From positions 3,132,319 to 3,196,318 of the forward strand of contig CP070661.1 of the NCBI GenBank assembly GCA_020355165.1: a stretch of DNA of 64,000 bases, written 5' to 3'. How positions within the stretch are numbered: position 1 is the stretch's first letter; each line of letters begins with the position of its first letter. The notes under the pieces are model-generated. The model searched no databases and was not told the DNA's origin. It worked only from the letters and a program-made list of their open reading frames with translations. Position numbers and translations under genes: made by a program. The stretch comes from Burkholderiales bacterium. GTDB taxonomy: Bacteria; Pseudomonadota; Gammaproteobacteria; Burkholderiales; Burkholderiaceae_F. Of the stretch, positions 53,023 to 62,635 are shown piece by piece.

Positions 53023-53943
53023 TCAGGCGCCGCCGCCCAGATACGGCTTGAGCGCCGCGTAGATCGTCGAGTTCACCGGCGCCGGCAGGCCGGCCGCCGC
53101 CGCCATCCGCACCACCGCGCCCGCCAGCCAGGGCGCCTCAAGGCGGTTGCCGGCGACGAGGTCGTTGAGCATCGACGAGCGCATCTGCGCCGGCAGGCCA
53201 TCGACGAAGGCCAGCTGCCGGTCGACGAACTTCTCGTCGAAGGCGACCCCCTGCGCCGCCGCCACCGCGACCGTCTCAACCATCGACGCCGCCAGCACCG
53301 CGCGCAGATCGGCATCGGCGCGCACCACGCCGATCGGCTGCCGCGCCAGCGCGGTCGCGCCCGACATCGCCACCAGGAAGACGAACTTTTCCCACAGCAC
53401 GCGGCGGATGTCGTCGACATGCTCGATGTCGACACCCGCCGCCTGGCCGGCGGCGACGAACTCGCGCAGCCGCGGCTGCTGCCGAGCGTCGAAGGCGCCG
53501 ACGCGCAGCCTGGCCATCGTGCCGGTGTGGGCGATCACGCCCGGCGCCTGGATCACCGCGCCGATCTGCGCCACCCCGCCGGCGACGCGCTCGGCGCCGA
53601 GCCTCCGCGCCAGGATCTCGTGGCTCTCGACGCCGTTCTGAAACGGGATCACCACGGCACGGCTGTCGAGCAGCGGCGCCAGCGCCGCCGCGCCCGCCTC
53701 GACGTCCCACAGCTTGACGCAGAACATCACCAGGTCGACCGGCCCCACCTCGGCCGGGCTGTCGGTGGCGAGCACGCGCAACGACCGCACCGGGCCGACC
53801 GCGCTGTCGACGGTCAGGCCGTGTTCGCGCAGCGCCGCCAGGTGCCGGCCGCGCGCAACGAAGGCGACCTCGTGGCCGGCGCGCGCCAGCTGGGCGCCGA
53901 AGTAGCCGCCGACGCCGCCTGCTCCCATCACCGCAATACGCAT
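53023..53943 (-). CDS. panE: 2-dehydropantoate 2-reductase
   Basis: PanE reduces ketopantoate to pantoate with NADPH in coenzyme A synthesis. ATG 53943, preceded by GGGGAGG, gives 306 residues. It shows the Rossmann loop IAVMGAGGVGGYFGAQLARA, VKLWDVEAGAAALAPLL, PFQNGVESHEIL (with the conserved Asn), RVLWEKFVFLVAMSGATAL with the catalytic Lys, and SSMLNDLVAGNRLE in the C-domain. Some bacterial paralogues act on other ketoacids. It is downstream of ahcY with a hairpin between them. Confidence 0.88.
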   Translation of the reverse strand: MRIAVMGAGGVGGYFGAQLARAGHEVAFVARGRHLAALREHGLTVDSAVGPVRSLRVLATDSPAEVGPVDLVMFCVKLWDVEAGAAALAPLLDSRAVVIPFQNGVESHEILARRLGAERVAGGVAQIGAVIQAPGVIAHTGTMARLRVGAFDARQQPRLREFVAAGQAAGVDIEHVDDIRRVLWEKFVFLVAMSGATALARQPIGVVRADADLRAVLAASMVETVAVAAAQGVAFDEKFVDRQLAFVDGLPAQMRSSMLNDLVAGNRLEAPWLAGAVVRMAAAAGLPAPVNSTIYAALKPYLGGGA

Positions 53944-53988
53944 CGATGCCTCCCCTGAGCGAAGCGAGAACCCCACGACAATGACGAC

Positions 53989-54010
53989 GCCGGTGCCGCG
54001 CGGCACCGGC
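53989..54010. terminator. Hairpin between ahcY and panE
   Basis: A perfect stem pairs GCCGGTGCC with GGCACCGGC around GCGC. On the minus strand it begins about two dozen bases after the ahcY stop but has no U-run, so it may be a weak terminator, an attenuator or an RNA-processing barrier rather than a full stop. Confidence 0.4.
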
Positions 54011-54033
54011 TTCACCGCGACTGGCCGCTTCCC

Positions 54034-55452
<1,419 letters not shown>

Positions 55453-55485
55453 CCCGCGCCCTCCTTTCGCAAAAAAAGAGTTTGC

Positions 55486-55567
55486 GAGCGCCGTTGGAAC
55501 AGGCTGCCTGCCGGCAGCCGCCCCGAGCCTGGCAGGTCGGGCGACCTGTCGCAACGCTCCTCGGGGC
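55486..55567 (-). ncRNA. S-adenosylhomocysteine riboswitch upstream of ahcY
   Basis: Minus strand. The order of conserved elements fits the SAH riboswitch: GCCCCGAGGAGCGTTGC, hairpin CAGGTC/GACCTG (loop GCCC), CAGGCTCGGGGC, hairpin GGCTGCC/GGCAGCC (loop GGCA), and AACGGCGCTC at the 3' end. GCCCCGAG pairs with CTCGGGGC, and GAGCG/GTTG with CGCTC/CAAC to form the pseudoknot. A CGCAAA...TTTGCG hairpin and T-run follow, then the SD. This class turns ahcY on when SAH accumulates. Confidence 0.93.
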
Positions 55568-55646
55568 AAGGGCGCAGTTTAACCGCTCGACCGCGCCGCA
55601 TCCTGCCTTGCGGCCGACCGCAGGCGACCGGATCGCAGCAGCCGCG

Positions 55647-56831
55647 CTACCGGCCCGCCGCCGCCCGCAGCGCCTCTGCCCTGTCGGTCCGCTCCCAGCT
55701 GAACTCGGGCTCGTCGCGGCCGAAGTGGCCGTAGGCGGCGGTCTTCTCGTAGACCGGCCGCAGCAGGTCGAGCATCTGCACGATGCCCTTCGGCCGCAGG
55801 TCGAAGTGCTCGGCCACCAGCTGGCTGATCCTCTCGTCGGGCAGCTTGCCGGTGCCCTCGGTGTAGACGGTGATGTTCATCGGCCGCGCCACGCCGATCG
55901 CGTAGGCCAGCTGCACCTGGCACTGCCGCGCCAGCCCGGCGGCGACGACGTTCTTTGCCACGTAGCGCGCCGCGTAGGCCGCCGAGCGATCGACCTTGCT
56001 CGGGTCCTTGCCCGAGAAGGCGCCGCCGCCGTGCGGGCAGGCGCCGCCGTAGGTGTCGACGATGATCTTGCGGCCGGTCAGCCCGCAGTCGCCGTGCGGC
56101 CCGCCGATGACGAAGCGGCCGGTCGGATTGATCAGGTACTTCGTCTCCTTGGTCAGCCACTCCTTCGGCAGCACCGGCTTGATGATCTCCTCGCGCACCG
56201 CCTCGTAGAAGCTCGCCTTCAGCTTGGTCGACGACTCGCTCTGGTCGGGGCTGTGCTGCGTCGAAAGCACCACGGTGTCGATCGAGTGCGGCTTGCCGTC
56301 GACGTAGCGCAGGGTGATCTGGCTCTTGGCGTCGGGACGCAGGAACGGCAGGCGGCCGTCGCGACGCAGGCTCGCCTGCCGCTCGACCAGCCGGTGCGCG
56401 TAGAAAATGGGCGCCGGCATCAGCTCGGGCGTCTCGTCGCAGGCGTAGCCGAACATCAGGCCCTGGTCGCCGGCGCCCTGGTTCAGGTAGTCGTCGGAGG
56501 CCTGGTCGACCCCCTGCGCGATGTCGTTGCTCTGCTTGTCGTAGGCGACCAGCACCGCACAGCCCTTGTAGTCGATGCCGTACTCGGTGTTGTCGTAGCC
56601 GATCCGCTTGATCGTGTCGCGCGCGACCTGGATGTAGTCGACGTAGGCGTTGGTGGTGATCTCGCCGGCCAGCACCACCAGGCCGGTGTTGACCAGCGTC
56701 TCGGCGGCGACCCGCGAACGGGGGTCGTGGGCGAGGATCGCGTCGAGAATCGCGTCCGAGATCTGGTCGGCCACCTTGTCCGGGTGACCTTCCGACACCG
56801 ATTCGGAAGTAAAGAGGAAGTCGCTTGCCAC
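55647..56831 (-). CDS. metK: S-adenosylmethionine synthetase
   Basis: MetK makes S-adenosylmethionine from methionine and ATP. The start is GTG at 56831 (reading [20 protein letters not shown] from the second residue), preceded by GGAGAGCG; 394 residues. Visible are [60 protein letters not shown] and [20 protein letters not shown]. It forms a functional pair with ahcY downstream. Its ~130-base leader carries an anti-SD segment and a -10 element. Confidence 0.98.
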   Translation of the reverse strand: MASDFLFTSESVSEGHPDKVADQISDAILDAILAHDPRSRVAAETLVNTGLVVLAGEITTNAYVDYIQVARDTIKRIGYDNTEYGIDYKGCAVLVAYDKQSNDIAQGVDQASDDYLNQGAGDQGLMFGYACDETPELMPAPIFYAHRLVERQASLRRDGRLPFLRPDAKSQITLRYVDGKPHSIDTVVLSTQHSPDQSESSTKLKASFYEAVREEIIKPVLPKEWLTKETKYLINPTGRFVIGGPHGDCGLTGRKIIVDTYGGACPHGGGAFSGKDPSKVDRSAAYAARYVAKNVVAAGLARQCQVQLAYAIGVARPMNITVYTEGTGKLPDERISQLVAEHFDLRPKGIVQMLDLLRPVYEKTAAYGHFGRDEPEFSWERTDRAEALRAAAGR

Positions 56832-56835
56832 TTGT

Positions 56836-56888
56836 CGCTCTCCAGGGGTCTGATGTTCGAACGGGCGTCGGGCCCGCGGTGGAGAGCG
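56836..56888 (-). promoter_or_regulatory. metK leader with Shine-Dalgarno-sequestering inverted repeat
   Basis: On the minus strand CGCTCTCC (56888-56881) is exactly complementary to GGAGAGCG (56843-56836), which contains the metK Shine-Dalgarno just before the GTG. The 37-base segment between them has its own stem, CGGGC-CCGAC-GCCCG. Pairing would hide the ribosome-binding site. I do not recognise a known SAM riboswitch class here. Confidence 0.5.
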
Positions 56889-56971
56889 CGGTGACGCTTT
56901 AGCAGTACTCGCCCGGCCCCGCGGCCCGGCCCGCCCTGCAAGTTGTTCCTTAACTCGGCGGCTGGCGGAGG

Positions 56972-56977
56972 ATTATA
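56972..56977 (-). promoter_or_regulatory. Probable metK promoter -10
   Basis: A perfect TATAAT on the minus strand lies about 140 bases before the metK start. The hexamers at 16-18 bases upstream (such as GAGGAT) do not match a -35, so an activator or a weak promoter is possible. Transcription from here would give a leader long enough for RNA-level control. Confidence 0.5.
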
Positions 56978-57048
56978 GGCGAGCGGCGCCGGCCATCCTC
57001 TAGCATTGCCGTCGTCGTCCGCTCCGTCCGCCGCCCGCCTCGGCCGTC

Positions 57049-57924
57049 GTGCTCTCCGCCCTGTTCCGCCTGCTGTCGCGACTGCCGCTCGCCTGGGTGC
57101 ACGTGCTCGGCGCCGCGCTGGGCTGGCTGACCTACCTGCTTTCGCCGGCCTATCGCCGCACGCTGCGCGCCAACCTTGCGCAGGCCGGCCTCGACGAACC
57201 GCGGCTGCGCCGCTCGGCGATCGCGCATGCCGGCCGGCAGGGCATCGAGGCGGCGTGGCTGTGGCGGCGGCCGGCGTCCGACATCGCCGGTTGCGTGCAG
57301 GAGTCCGAGCCCGGCGCTCTCGCCGCGCTGCTGGCACGCCGCCAGCCGCTGCTGCTGCTGACGCCGCATCTGGGCAGTTTCGAGGCCGCGGCGCAGTACT
57401 ACGCGACGCTGCCGCAGGCAAAGGCGCGGCCGATGACCGTGCTGTACCGGATGCCGCGCAAGGCGACGCTGCGCGCACTGATCGACCGGCGCGGCCGGCC
57501 TGGCCTGCTGCTGGCGCCGGCGAGCCTCGCCGGCGTGCGCATGCTGATGCGCTCGCTTAGGAGCGGACAGACGGCCGGCATCCTGCCCGACCAGGTTCCC
57601 TCGCGCGGCGAAGGTGCGTGGGTCAGCTTCTTCGGGCGACCCGCCTACACGATGACGCTGCCCGTGCGTCTGGCCGCGGCGAGCCGGGCGCGCATCGTCT
57701 TCGCGCTGTGCGAGCGCCTGCCGGCCGGCCGCGGCTACCGGCTGCGGCTGGTGCCGTTCGACGAGCCGCTGACCGGCGACCTCGAGGCCGACACCCAGCG
57801 GCTGAACCTGGCCCTCGAAGCGCTGATCCGCCAATGTCCGGCGCAGTACCTGTGGGGCTACAACCGCTACAAGACGCCAGGCGGCACGGCGGCGGCGGGC
57901 GCCACGGCGGCGGAGGCGCCGTGA
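57049..57924 (+). CDS. Lysophospholipid/lipid A acyltransferase, LpxL-like (first copy)
   Basis: LpxL/HtrB enzymes add secondary acyl chains to lipid A precursors on the inner-membrane face. This 291-residue protein (GTG start 57049) has an N-terminal anchor, LLSRLPLAWVHVLGAALGWL, the catalytic HxxxxE motif in LTPHLGSFEAAAQYYATLP, GILPDQVPSRGEG, and a C-terminal YLWGYNRYKTPGG. It overlaps the second acyltransferase by four bases, so the two are probably translated together. Which lipid A position each acylates cannot be told. Confidence 0.9.
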   Translation: MLSALFRLLSRLPLAWVHVLGAALGWLTYLLSPAYRRTLRANLAQAGLDEPRLRRSAIAHAGRQGIEAAWLWRRPASDIAGCVQESEPGALAALLARRQPLLLLTPHLGSFEAAAQYYATLPQAKARPMTVLYRMPRKATLRALIDRRGRPGLLLAPASLAGVRMLMRSLRSGQTAGILPDQVPSRGEGAWVSFFGRPAYTMTLPVRLAAASRARIVFALCERLPAGRGYRLRLVPFDEPLTGDLEADTQRLNLALEALIRQCPAQYLWGYNRYKTPGGTAAAGATAAEAP

Positions 57925-58799
57925 GCGAGGCGCTGGCGCGCGCATGGATCGCGCTGATCAACACGACCGCAGGCTGGTCGGTCGCGGCGCGGGCGCGGCT
58001 GGCCGGCCTGATCGGCGACCTGCTGTGGCTGCTGGTGCGTCCGCGCCGCCGCGTCACGCTGGCGAACCTGCGCGCCTGCTTTCCCCACATGAGCGAAGCG
58101 CAGCGGCGCGCTGTCGGCCGGCGCCTGTTCCGCAACATCGCGCGCAGCGTGCTCGACCACTCGGTGCTCTGGCGTGGCAGCCGTGAAGCGGTCGAGCGGC
58201 TGGTGCGCGTCGAGGGCGCGGAGCACGTGAGCAGCCCGGCCAACCGGCCGCTGATCCTGCTGGCGCCGCACTTCGTTGGACTGGATGCAGGCGGCCTGCG
58301 CGTCAACACGCTCGTGCGCGGCGTCTCGATCTACGCGCGACAGAGCAACGCGGCGTGGGACGCGCAGCTGCTGGCCGGGCGGCAGCGCTTCAACGAGCCG
58401 GTGCTGATCCCGCGGCGCGGCGCGTCGGAACTGAAGGAGGTGCTGCGGGCGATGAAGGCCGGCCTGCCCCTGTACTACCTGCCGGACATGGACAACGGGC
58501 CGACCAACTCCATCTTCGTGCCCTTCTTCGGCGTACCGGCGGCGACCCTGCCGATGGTCAGCCGCCTGGCGCGGCTGATCGACGCCAAGGTAGTGATGGC
58601 GGTCACCGAGATGACCGACGACGGCTACGTGCTGCACTTCGAGGAACCGTGGCGCGACTTCCCCGGCCCCAGTGTCGAGGCGGACTCCGAGCAGATGAAC
58701 CGCGCAATCGAGCGCTGGGTGCTTCGCCTGCCGGACCAGTACCTGTGGACGCACAAGCGCTTCAAGACGCGGCCGCCAGGCTCGCCGCCGTTCTACTGA
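57921..58799 (+). CDS. Lysophospholipid/lipid A acyltransferase, LpxL-like (second copy)
   Basis: A 292-residue paralogue of the preceding protein. The GTG start overlaps the previous stop (GTGA). It shows the N-terminal hydrophobic segment, [20 protein letters not shown], the HxxxxD motif in [45 protein letters not shown], and [18 protein letters not shown]. The close but distinct sequences suggest an old duplication giving two acylation specificities. It sits 49 bases before dapF. Confidence 0.9.
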   Translation: MSEALARAWIALINTTAGWSVAARARLAGLIGDLLWLLVRPRRRVTLANLRACFPHMSEAQRRAVGRRLFRNIARSVLDHSVLWRGSREAVERLVRVEGAEHVSSPANRPLILLAPHFVGLDAGGLRVNTLVRGVSIYARQSNAAWDAQLLAGRQRFNEPVLIPRRGASELKEVLRAMKAGLPLYYLPDMDNGPTNSIFVPFFGVPAATLPMVSRLARLIDAKVVMAVTEMTDDGYVLHFEEPWRDFPGPSVEADSEQMNRAIERWVLRLPDQYLWTHKRFKTRPPGSPPFY

Positions 58800-58848
58800 C
58801 GGGACACCACCGGCGCGCCCGTCGGCTCGTGCGGCGATAATCCGCGCC

Positions 58849-59700
58849 ATGAGACTGCGCTTCACCAAGATGCAGGGAGCGGGCAACGACTTCGTCGTGC
58901 TCGACGGCATCTCGCAGCGGGTCGAGCTGTCGGCGGCGCAGCTGCAGCGGCTGGCCGACCGGCGCTTCGGCATCGGCGCCGACCAGATCCTGCTGGTGCA
59001 GCGCCCCGGCCAGCCGGGGCTCGACTTCCGCTACCGCATCTTCAACGCCGACGGCGGCGAAGTCGAGCAGTGCGGCAACGGCGCCCGCTGCTTCGTGCGC
59101 TTCGTGCACGAGCGCGGACTGACCCACAAGCGGGCGATCCGCGTCGAGACGCTCGGCGGCGTCATCGAGCCGCGGCTGGAGGACGACGGCGGGGTGACGG
59201 TCGACATGGGCACGCCGGTGCTCGAGCCGGCAAGCGTGCCGTTCGACGCCGAGGGCCTGGTCGCCCGCGCCGAGCAGCACGACCGGCTGTGGCCGCTGCA
59301 GATCCACGGCCGCACGGCGGAGCTGTCGGTGCTGTCGATGGGCAATCCGCACGCGGTGCAGGTCGTCGTCGACGTCGAGCAGGCGCCGGTGGCGAAGGAC
59401 GGACCGGTCATCGAGCATCACCGGCGCTTCCCGCGGCGGGTCAACGCCGGCTTCATGCAGGTCCTCGACCGTCACGCGATCCGGCTGCGCGTCTGGGAAC
59501 GCGGCGTCGGCGAAACGCTGGCCTGCGGCACCGGCGCCTGCGCGGCCGCGGTGGCCGGTATCCTGCGCGGCGCGCTCGACTCGCCGGTCGCCGTGCACAC
59601 CCGCGGCGGCGAGCTGCGCATCGCCTGGGCCGGCGCCGGCCGGGCGGTGCTGATGACCGGTCCGGCGGAAGCGGTTTTCGACGGCGAAATCGAACTCTAA
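58849..59700 (+). CDS. dapF: Diaminopimelate epimerase
   Basis: DapF interconverts LL- and meso-diaminopimelate for lysine and peptidoglycan synthesis. The 283-residue protein has [14 protein letters not shown] at the N-terminus, the first catalytic Cys in [24 protein letters not shown], and the second catalytic Cys in [12 protein letters not shown]. All catalytic residues are present. It heads a tight rightward group dapF-DUF484-xerC with gaps of 9 and 6 bases, conserved in beta- and gammaproteobacteria. Confidence 0.97.
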   Translation: MRLRFTKMQGAGNDFVVLDGISQRVELSAAQLQRLADRRFGIGADQILLVQRPGQPGLDFRYRIFNADGGEVEQCGNGARCFVRFVHERGLTHKRAIRVETLGGVIEPRLEDDGGVTVDMGTPVLEPASVPFDAEGLVARAEQHDRLWPLQIHGRTAELSVLSMGNPHAVQVVVDVEQAPVAKDGPVIEHHRRFPRRVNAGFMQVLDRHAIRLRVWERGVGETLACGTGACAAAVAGILRGALDSPVAVHTRGGELRIAWAGAGRAVLMTGPAEAVFDGEIEL

Positions 59701-59709
59701 GGGCCCCCG

Positions 59710-60369
59710 ATGACCCACGAAGAAGTTGCGCAGTTCCTGTCCCAGCACCCCGATTTCTTCGTCCGCCACCCCGACGTGCTGGCCAGCGTCGCCATTCCGC
59801 ACCCGCAGGACGGCCATGCCGTGTCGCTGGTCGAGCGACAGTCGATGGTCCTGCGCGAGCGGATCAAGTCGCTCGAGTTGCGCCTGGCGGACATGCTCCG
59901 CCACGGCGAGGAGAACGATGCCATCGCCGACCGCGTCGTGCACTGGGCCCGCGCGCTGCTGATGCAGACCGACGCGGCGCAGCTTCCGCGCACGCTGCTC
60001 GACGAACTGATACGGCAGTTCAGCGTGCCGTTCGGTGCGCTGCGGCTGTGGGACGTGGCGCCGGAATTCGCCGGCCAAGACTGGGCGCAGCCGGCCGGCG
60101 ACGACATCGTCCGCCTGGCCAGCAGCATGCAGGCGCCCTTCTGCGGCTCGAACGTCGGCTTCGAGGCGGCGGGCTGGATGGCGACCGACCCGGCGAGCAT
60201 CCGCAGCCTGGCCATGATGCCGCTGCGCGTCGGCGGCGAGCCGAGGGCGTTCGGGCTGCTGGCGCTGGGCTCGCCCGACCCCGACCGGTTCCAGATCACC
60301 ATGGGCACGGCCTTCCTGTCGCGCATCAACGAGCTGGCCAGCGCGGCGCTGGCTCGGCTGCGCCCCTGA
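59710..60369 (+). CDS. DUF484 family GAF-like protein
   Basis: A 219-residue protein of DUF484: VAQFLSQHPDFFVRHPDVLA, then SLVERQSMVLRERIKSLELR (coiled-coil), and a GAF-like C-terminal part with MMPLRVGGEPRAFGLLALGS and DPDRFQITMGTAFLSRINEL. The family lies between dapF and xerC throughout beta- and gammaproteobacteria but its function is unknown. Position, not biochemistry, supports a link to cell-wall or chromosome resolution. Confidence 0.92.
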   Translation: MTHEEVAQFLSQHPDFFVRHPDVLASVAIPHPQDGHAVSLVERQSMVLRERIKSLELRLADMLRHGEENDAIADRVVHWARALLMQTDAAQLPRTLLDELIRQFSVPFGALRLWDVAPEFAGQDWAQPAGDDIVRLASSMQAPFCGSNVGFEAAGWMATDPASIRSLAMMPLRVGGEPRAFGLLALGSPDPDRFQITMGTAFLSRINELASAALARLRP

Positions 60370-60375
60370 GGCGCG

Positions 60376-61338
60376 ATGGACGAGACAACCGGCGACAGCG
60401 CGGTCCGCACGCCTGAGCCGGTCAGCCGGTTCCTCGACGAACTCGCCCGGCAGCGCCGGCTGTCGCCGAACACCGTCGCCGCCTACCGCGGCGACCTTGC
60501 CGAACTCGCCGAGCTGACCGGTGGCAGGCCGCTGCCCCAGCTGCTGGCCGCCGATGTCCGGCACGCGCTGGCGCGGCTGCACGCCGGCGGCATGGCGCCG
60601 GCATCGCTGTCGCGCAAGCTGTCGGCCTGGCGCCGCTTCTACGAGTGGCTGGGGGCGCGCGGCGAGGTGGCCGGCAACCCGGTGCTCGGCATCCGGGCGC
60701 CGCGACGGGCCAAGCGGCTGCCCAAGGCACTGGCCCCGGATCAGGCGGTCCGGCTCGCCGGACACGAGCCGGCCGCCGCGCCGCTGGCGCTGCGCGACAA
60801 GGCGATCGTCGAGCTGCTGTATTCCAGCGGCCTGCGGCTGTCGGAACTGGTCCGGCTCGACCGGCAATACTTCGACCCCGACGGGGACGGGGCCGGATCG
60901 ACCTCGTGGCTCGACTTGCGGGCACGGCGGGTCACGGTCGTCGGCAAAGGCGGCAAGGTGCGACAGGTGCCCGTCGGTGCGCCGGCACGCGAGGCGCTGC
61001 GCCAGTGGCTGCACGCTCGGGGGACCCTGCCCGGCGCCGCTTCGCGCGCGCTGTTCATCTCCGCCCACGGCGGCCGGATCGGCGCGCGCAGCGTTCAGCT
61101 GCGCCTGGCCAGGCTGGCAGTCGCGCTCGGCCTCGGCGTGCGCGTGCACCCGCACGTGCTGCGCCACTCGATGGCCTCGCACGTCCTGCAGAGCAGCGGT
61201 GACCTGCGCGCGGTGCAGGAGCTGCTCGGCCACGCCAGCATCGCGACGACGCAGATCTACACCCGGCTCGACTGGCAGCACCTGGCGAAGACGTACGACG
61301 CCGCCCATCCGCGCGCGCGCCGCAGAACCGGCGGCTGA
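60376..61338 (+). CDS. xerC: Tyrosine recombinase XerC
   Basis: XerC acts with XerD and FtsK at dif to resolve chromosome dimers. The 320-residue protein has an N-terminal SAM-like core-binding domain (RLSPNTVAAYRGDLAELAEL) and the catalytic domain with Arg in SSGLRLSELVRL, Lys in VVGKGGKVRQVPV, HxxR in HPHVLRHSMASHVL, and H/Tyr in LLGHASIATTQIYTRLDWQH. The complete catalytic set is present. XerD and dif are not in this window. It follows DUF484 by six bases. Confidence 0.95.
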   Translation: MDETTGDSAVRTPEPVSRFLDELARQRRLSPNTVAAYRGDLAELAELTGGRPLPQLLAADVRHALARLHAGGMAPASLSRKLSAWRRFYEWLGARGEVAGNPVLGIRAPRRAKRLPKALAPDQAVRLAGHEPAAAPLALRDKAIVELLYSSGLRLSELVRLDRQYFDPDGDGAGSTSWLDLRARRVTVVGKGGKVRQVPVGAPAREALRQWLHARGTLPGAASRALFISAHGGRIGARSVQLRLARLAVALGLGVRVHPHVLRHSMASHVLQSSGDLRAVQELLGHASIATTQIYTRLDWQHLAKTYDAAHPRARRRTGG

Positions 61339-61353
61339 AGGTCGGCCGGCGCA

Positions 61354-62568
61354 ATGAACGCCACCGCCGAACTGATCCTCAAGCCAGGCAAGGAGCGCTC
61401 GCTGCGGCGCCGCCACCCTTGGCTCTACGACACCGCGATCGGCCGCGTCGCTGGCGCACCGGCCGCGGGCGAGACCGTCGCCGTGCGCAGCCACGACGGG
61501 CAATGGCTGGCCTGGGCCGCCTATTCGCCCTCGTCGACCCTGCGCGCGCGCTGCTGGAGTTTCACCGAGAGCGAGCGCATCGACGCCGCCTGGCTGGCGG
61601 CGCGCGTGAAGGAAGCAGTCGGCCGGCGCGCACACCTGGCCGCCGCCAGCGACGCGCTGCGGCTGCTGTTCGGAGAAGCCGACGGCCTGCCGGGGATGAT
61701 CGCCGACCGCTACGCCGATCAGCTGGTCGTGCAGTTTCAGGCCGCCGGCGTCGAGGCGCACCGCGACGCGCTGCTCGACGCCCTGGTTGCGGCGACCGGT
61801 TGCGCCAACGTCTTCGACCGCTCGGACAGCGCCGGCCGGGCGCGCGAAGGGCTGGCGCCGGCCTTCGGCGTGGCGCGCGGCGCCGAGCCGCCGCCGCGCA
61901 TCGCCATCCGCGAGCATCAGCGGCGCGCCTGGGTCGACGTGCGCCGCGGCCACAAGACCGGCTACTACATCGACCAGCGCGACAACCGCGAACTGGCGGC
62001 GGCACTGGCCGGGCGCGCCCAGGCGCAACTGGGCCGGCCGGCGAGCGCCCTGAACTGCTTCTGCTACACCGGCGCCTTCTCGGTGGCACTGGCGGCCGGC
62101 GGCGGCGACGTGCTGTCGATCGACTCGTCGGCCGAGGCGCTGGCGCTGGCGCAGGAGAACTGGCTGCTCAACGGCCTGGCCGGCCCGGCCGGCCAGTGGC
62201 AGTGCGCCAACGTCTTCGATGCGCTGCGCGCCCTGCGCGCCGACCAACGCTCGTTCGACCTGATCGTGCTGGACCCGCCCAAGTTCGCCGCCAGCCACCA
62301 CCACGTCGAGCGGGCGGCGAGGGCCTACAAGGACATCAACCTGAGCGCGCTGCGACTGCTCGCGCCGGGCGGCTACCTGCTGACCTTCTCGTGCTCGGGC
62401 GCGATCGGCGTCGAGCTGTTCCAGAAGATCGTCGCCGGCGCGGTGATCGATGCCGGCGTCGATGCGCAGCTGCTGCGGCGGCTGGCGGCCGGCGAGGACC
62501 ACCCCCTACGGATGACCCACCCCGAGGGCGAATACCTCAAGGGCCTGCTGCTGCAGCGGCTGAGCTGA
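61354..62568 (+). CDS. 23S rRNA methyltransferase, RlmI-like
   Basis: A class I SAM-dependent RNA methyltransferase of the RlmI type, which makes m5C1962 in 23S rRNA. The 404-residue protein has an N-terminal PUA-like domain (ILKPGKERSLRRRHPWLYDT), GEADGLPGMIADRY, the SAM loop LNCFCYTGAFSVALAAGGGD, and the catalytic DPPKFAASHHHVERA, with LLTFSCSG near the end. It lies 15 bases after xerC, so probably in one transcript. Substrate assignment is by similarity only. Confidence 0.9.
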   Translation: MNATAELILKPGKERSLRRRHPWLYDTAIGRVAGAPAAGETVAVRSHDGQWLAWAAYSPSSTLRARCWSFTESERIDAAWLAARVKEAVGRRAHLAAASDALRLLFGEADGLPGMIADRYADQLVVQFQAAGVEAHRDALLDALVAATGCANVFDRSDSAGRAREGLAPAFGVARGAEPPPRIAIREHQRRAWVDVRRGHKTGYYIDQRDNRELAAALAGRAQAQLGRPASALNCFCYTGAFSVALAAGGGDVLSIDSSAEALALAQENWLLNGLAGPAGQWQCANVFDALRALRADQRSFDLIVLDPPKFAASHHHVERAARAYKDINLSALRLLAPGGYLLTFSCSGAIGVELFQKIVAGAVIDAGVDAQLLRRLAAGEDHPLRMTHPEGEYLKGLLLQRLS

Positions 62569-62635
62569 GCGCGGCGCGGATCTTCTACAATCGCGCCCCT
62601 TCCGCAGCCGGCGCGTGTGCCGGCGGGAGCTGGAG

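Noticed and set aside
56889..56965. SAM-II-type riboswitch in the metK leader suggested by a GCTAAAG stretch
   Set aside because: The stretch lies well over 60 bases from the start codon and the flanking pseudoknot partners do not fit; only the anti-SD pairing is retained as a finding.
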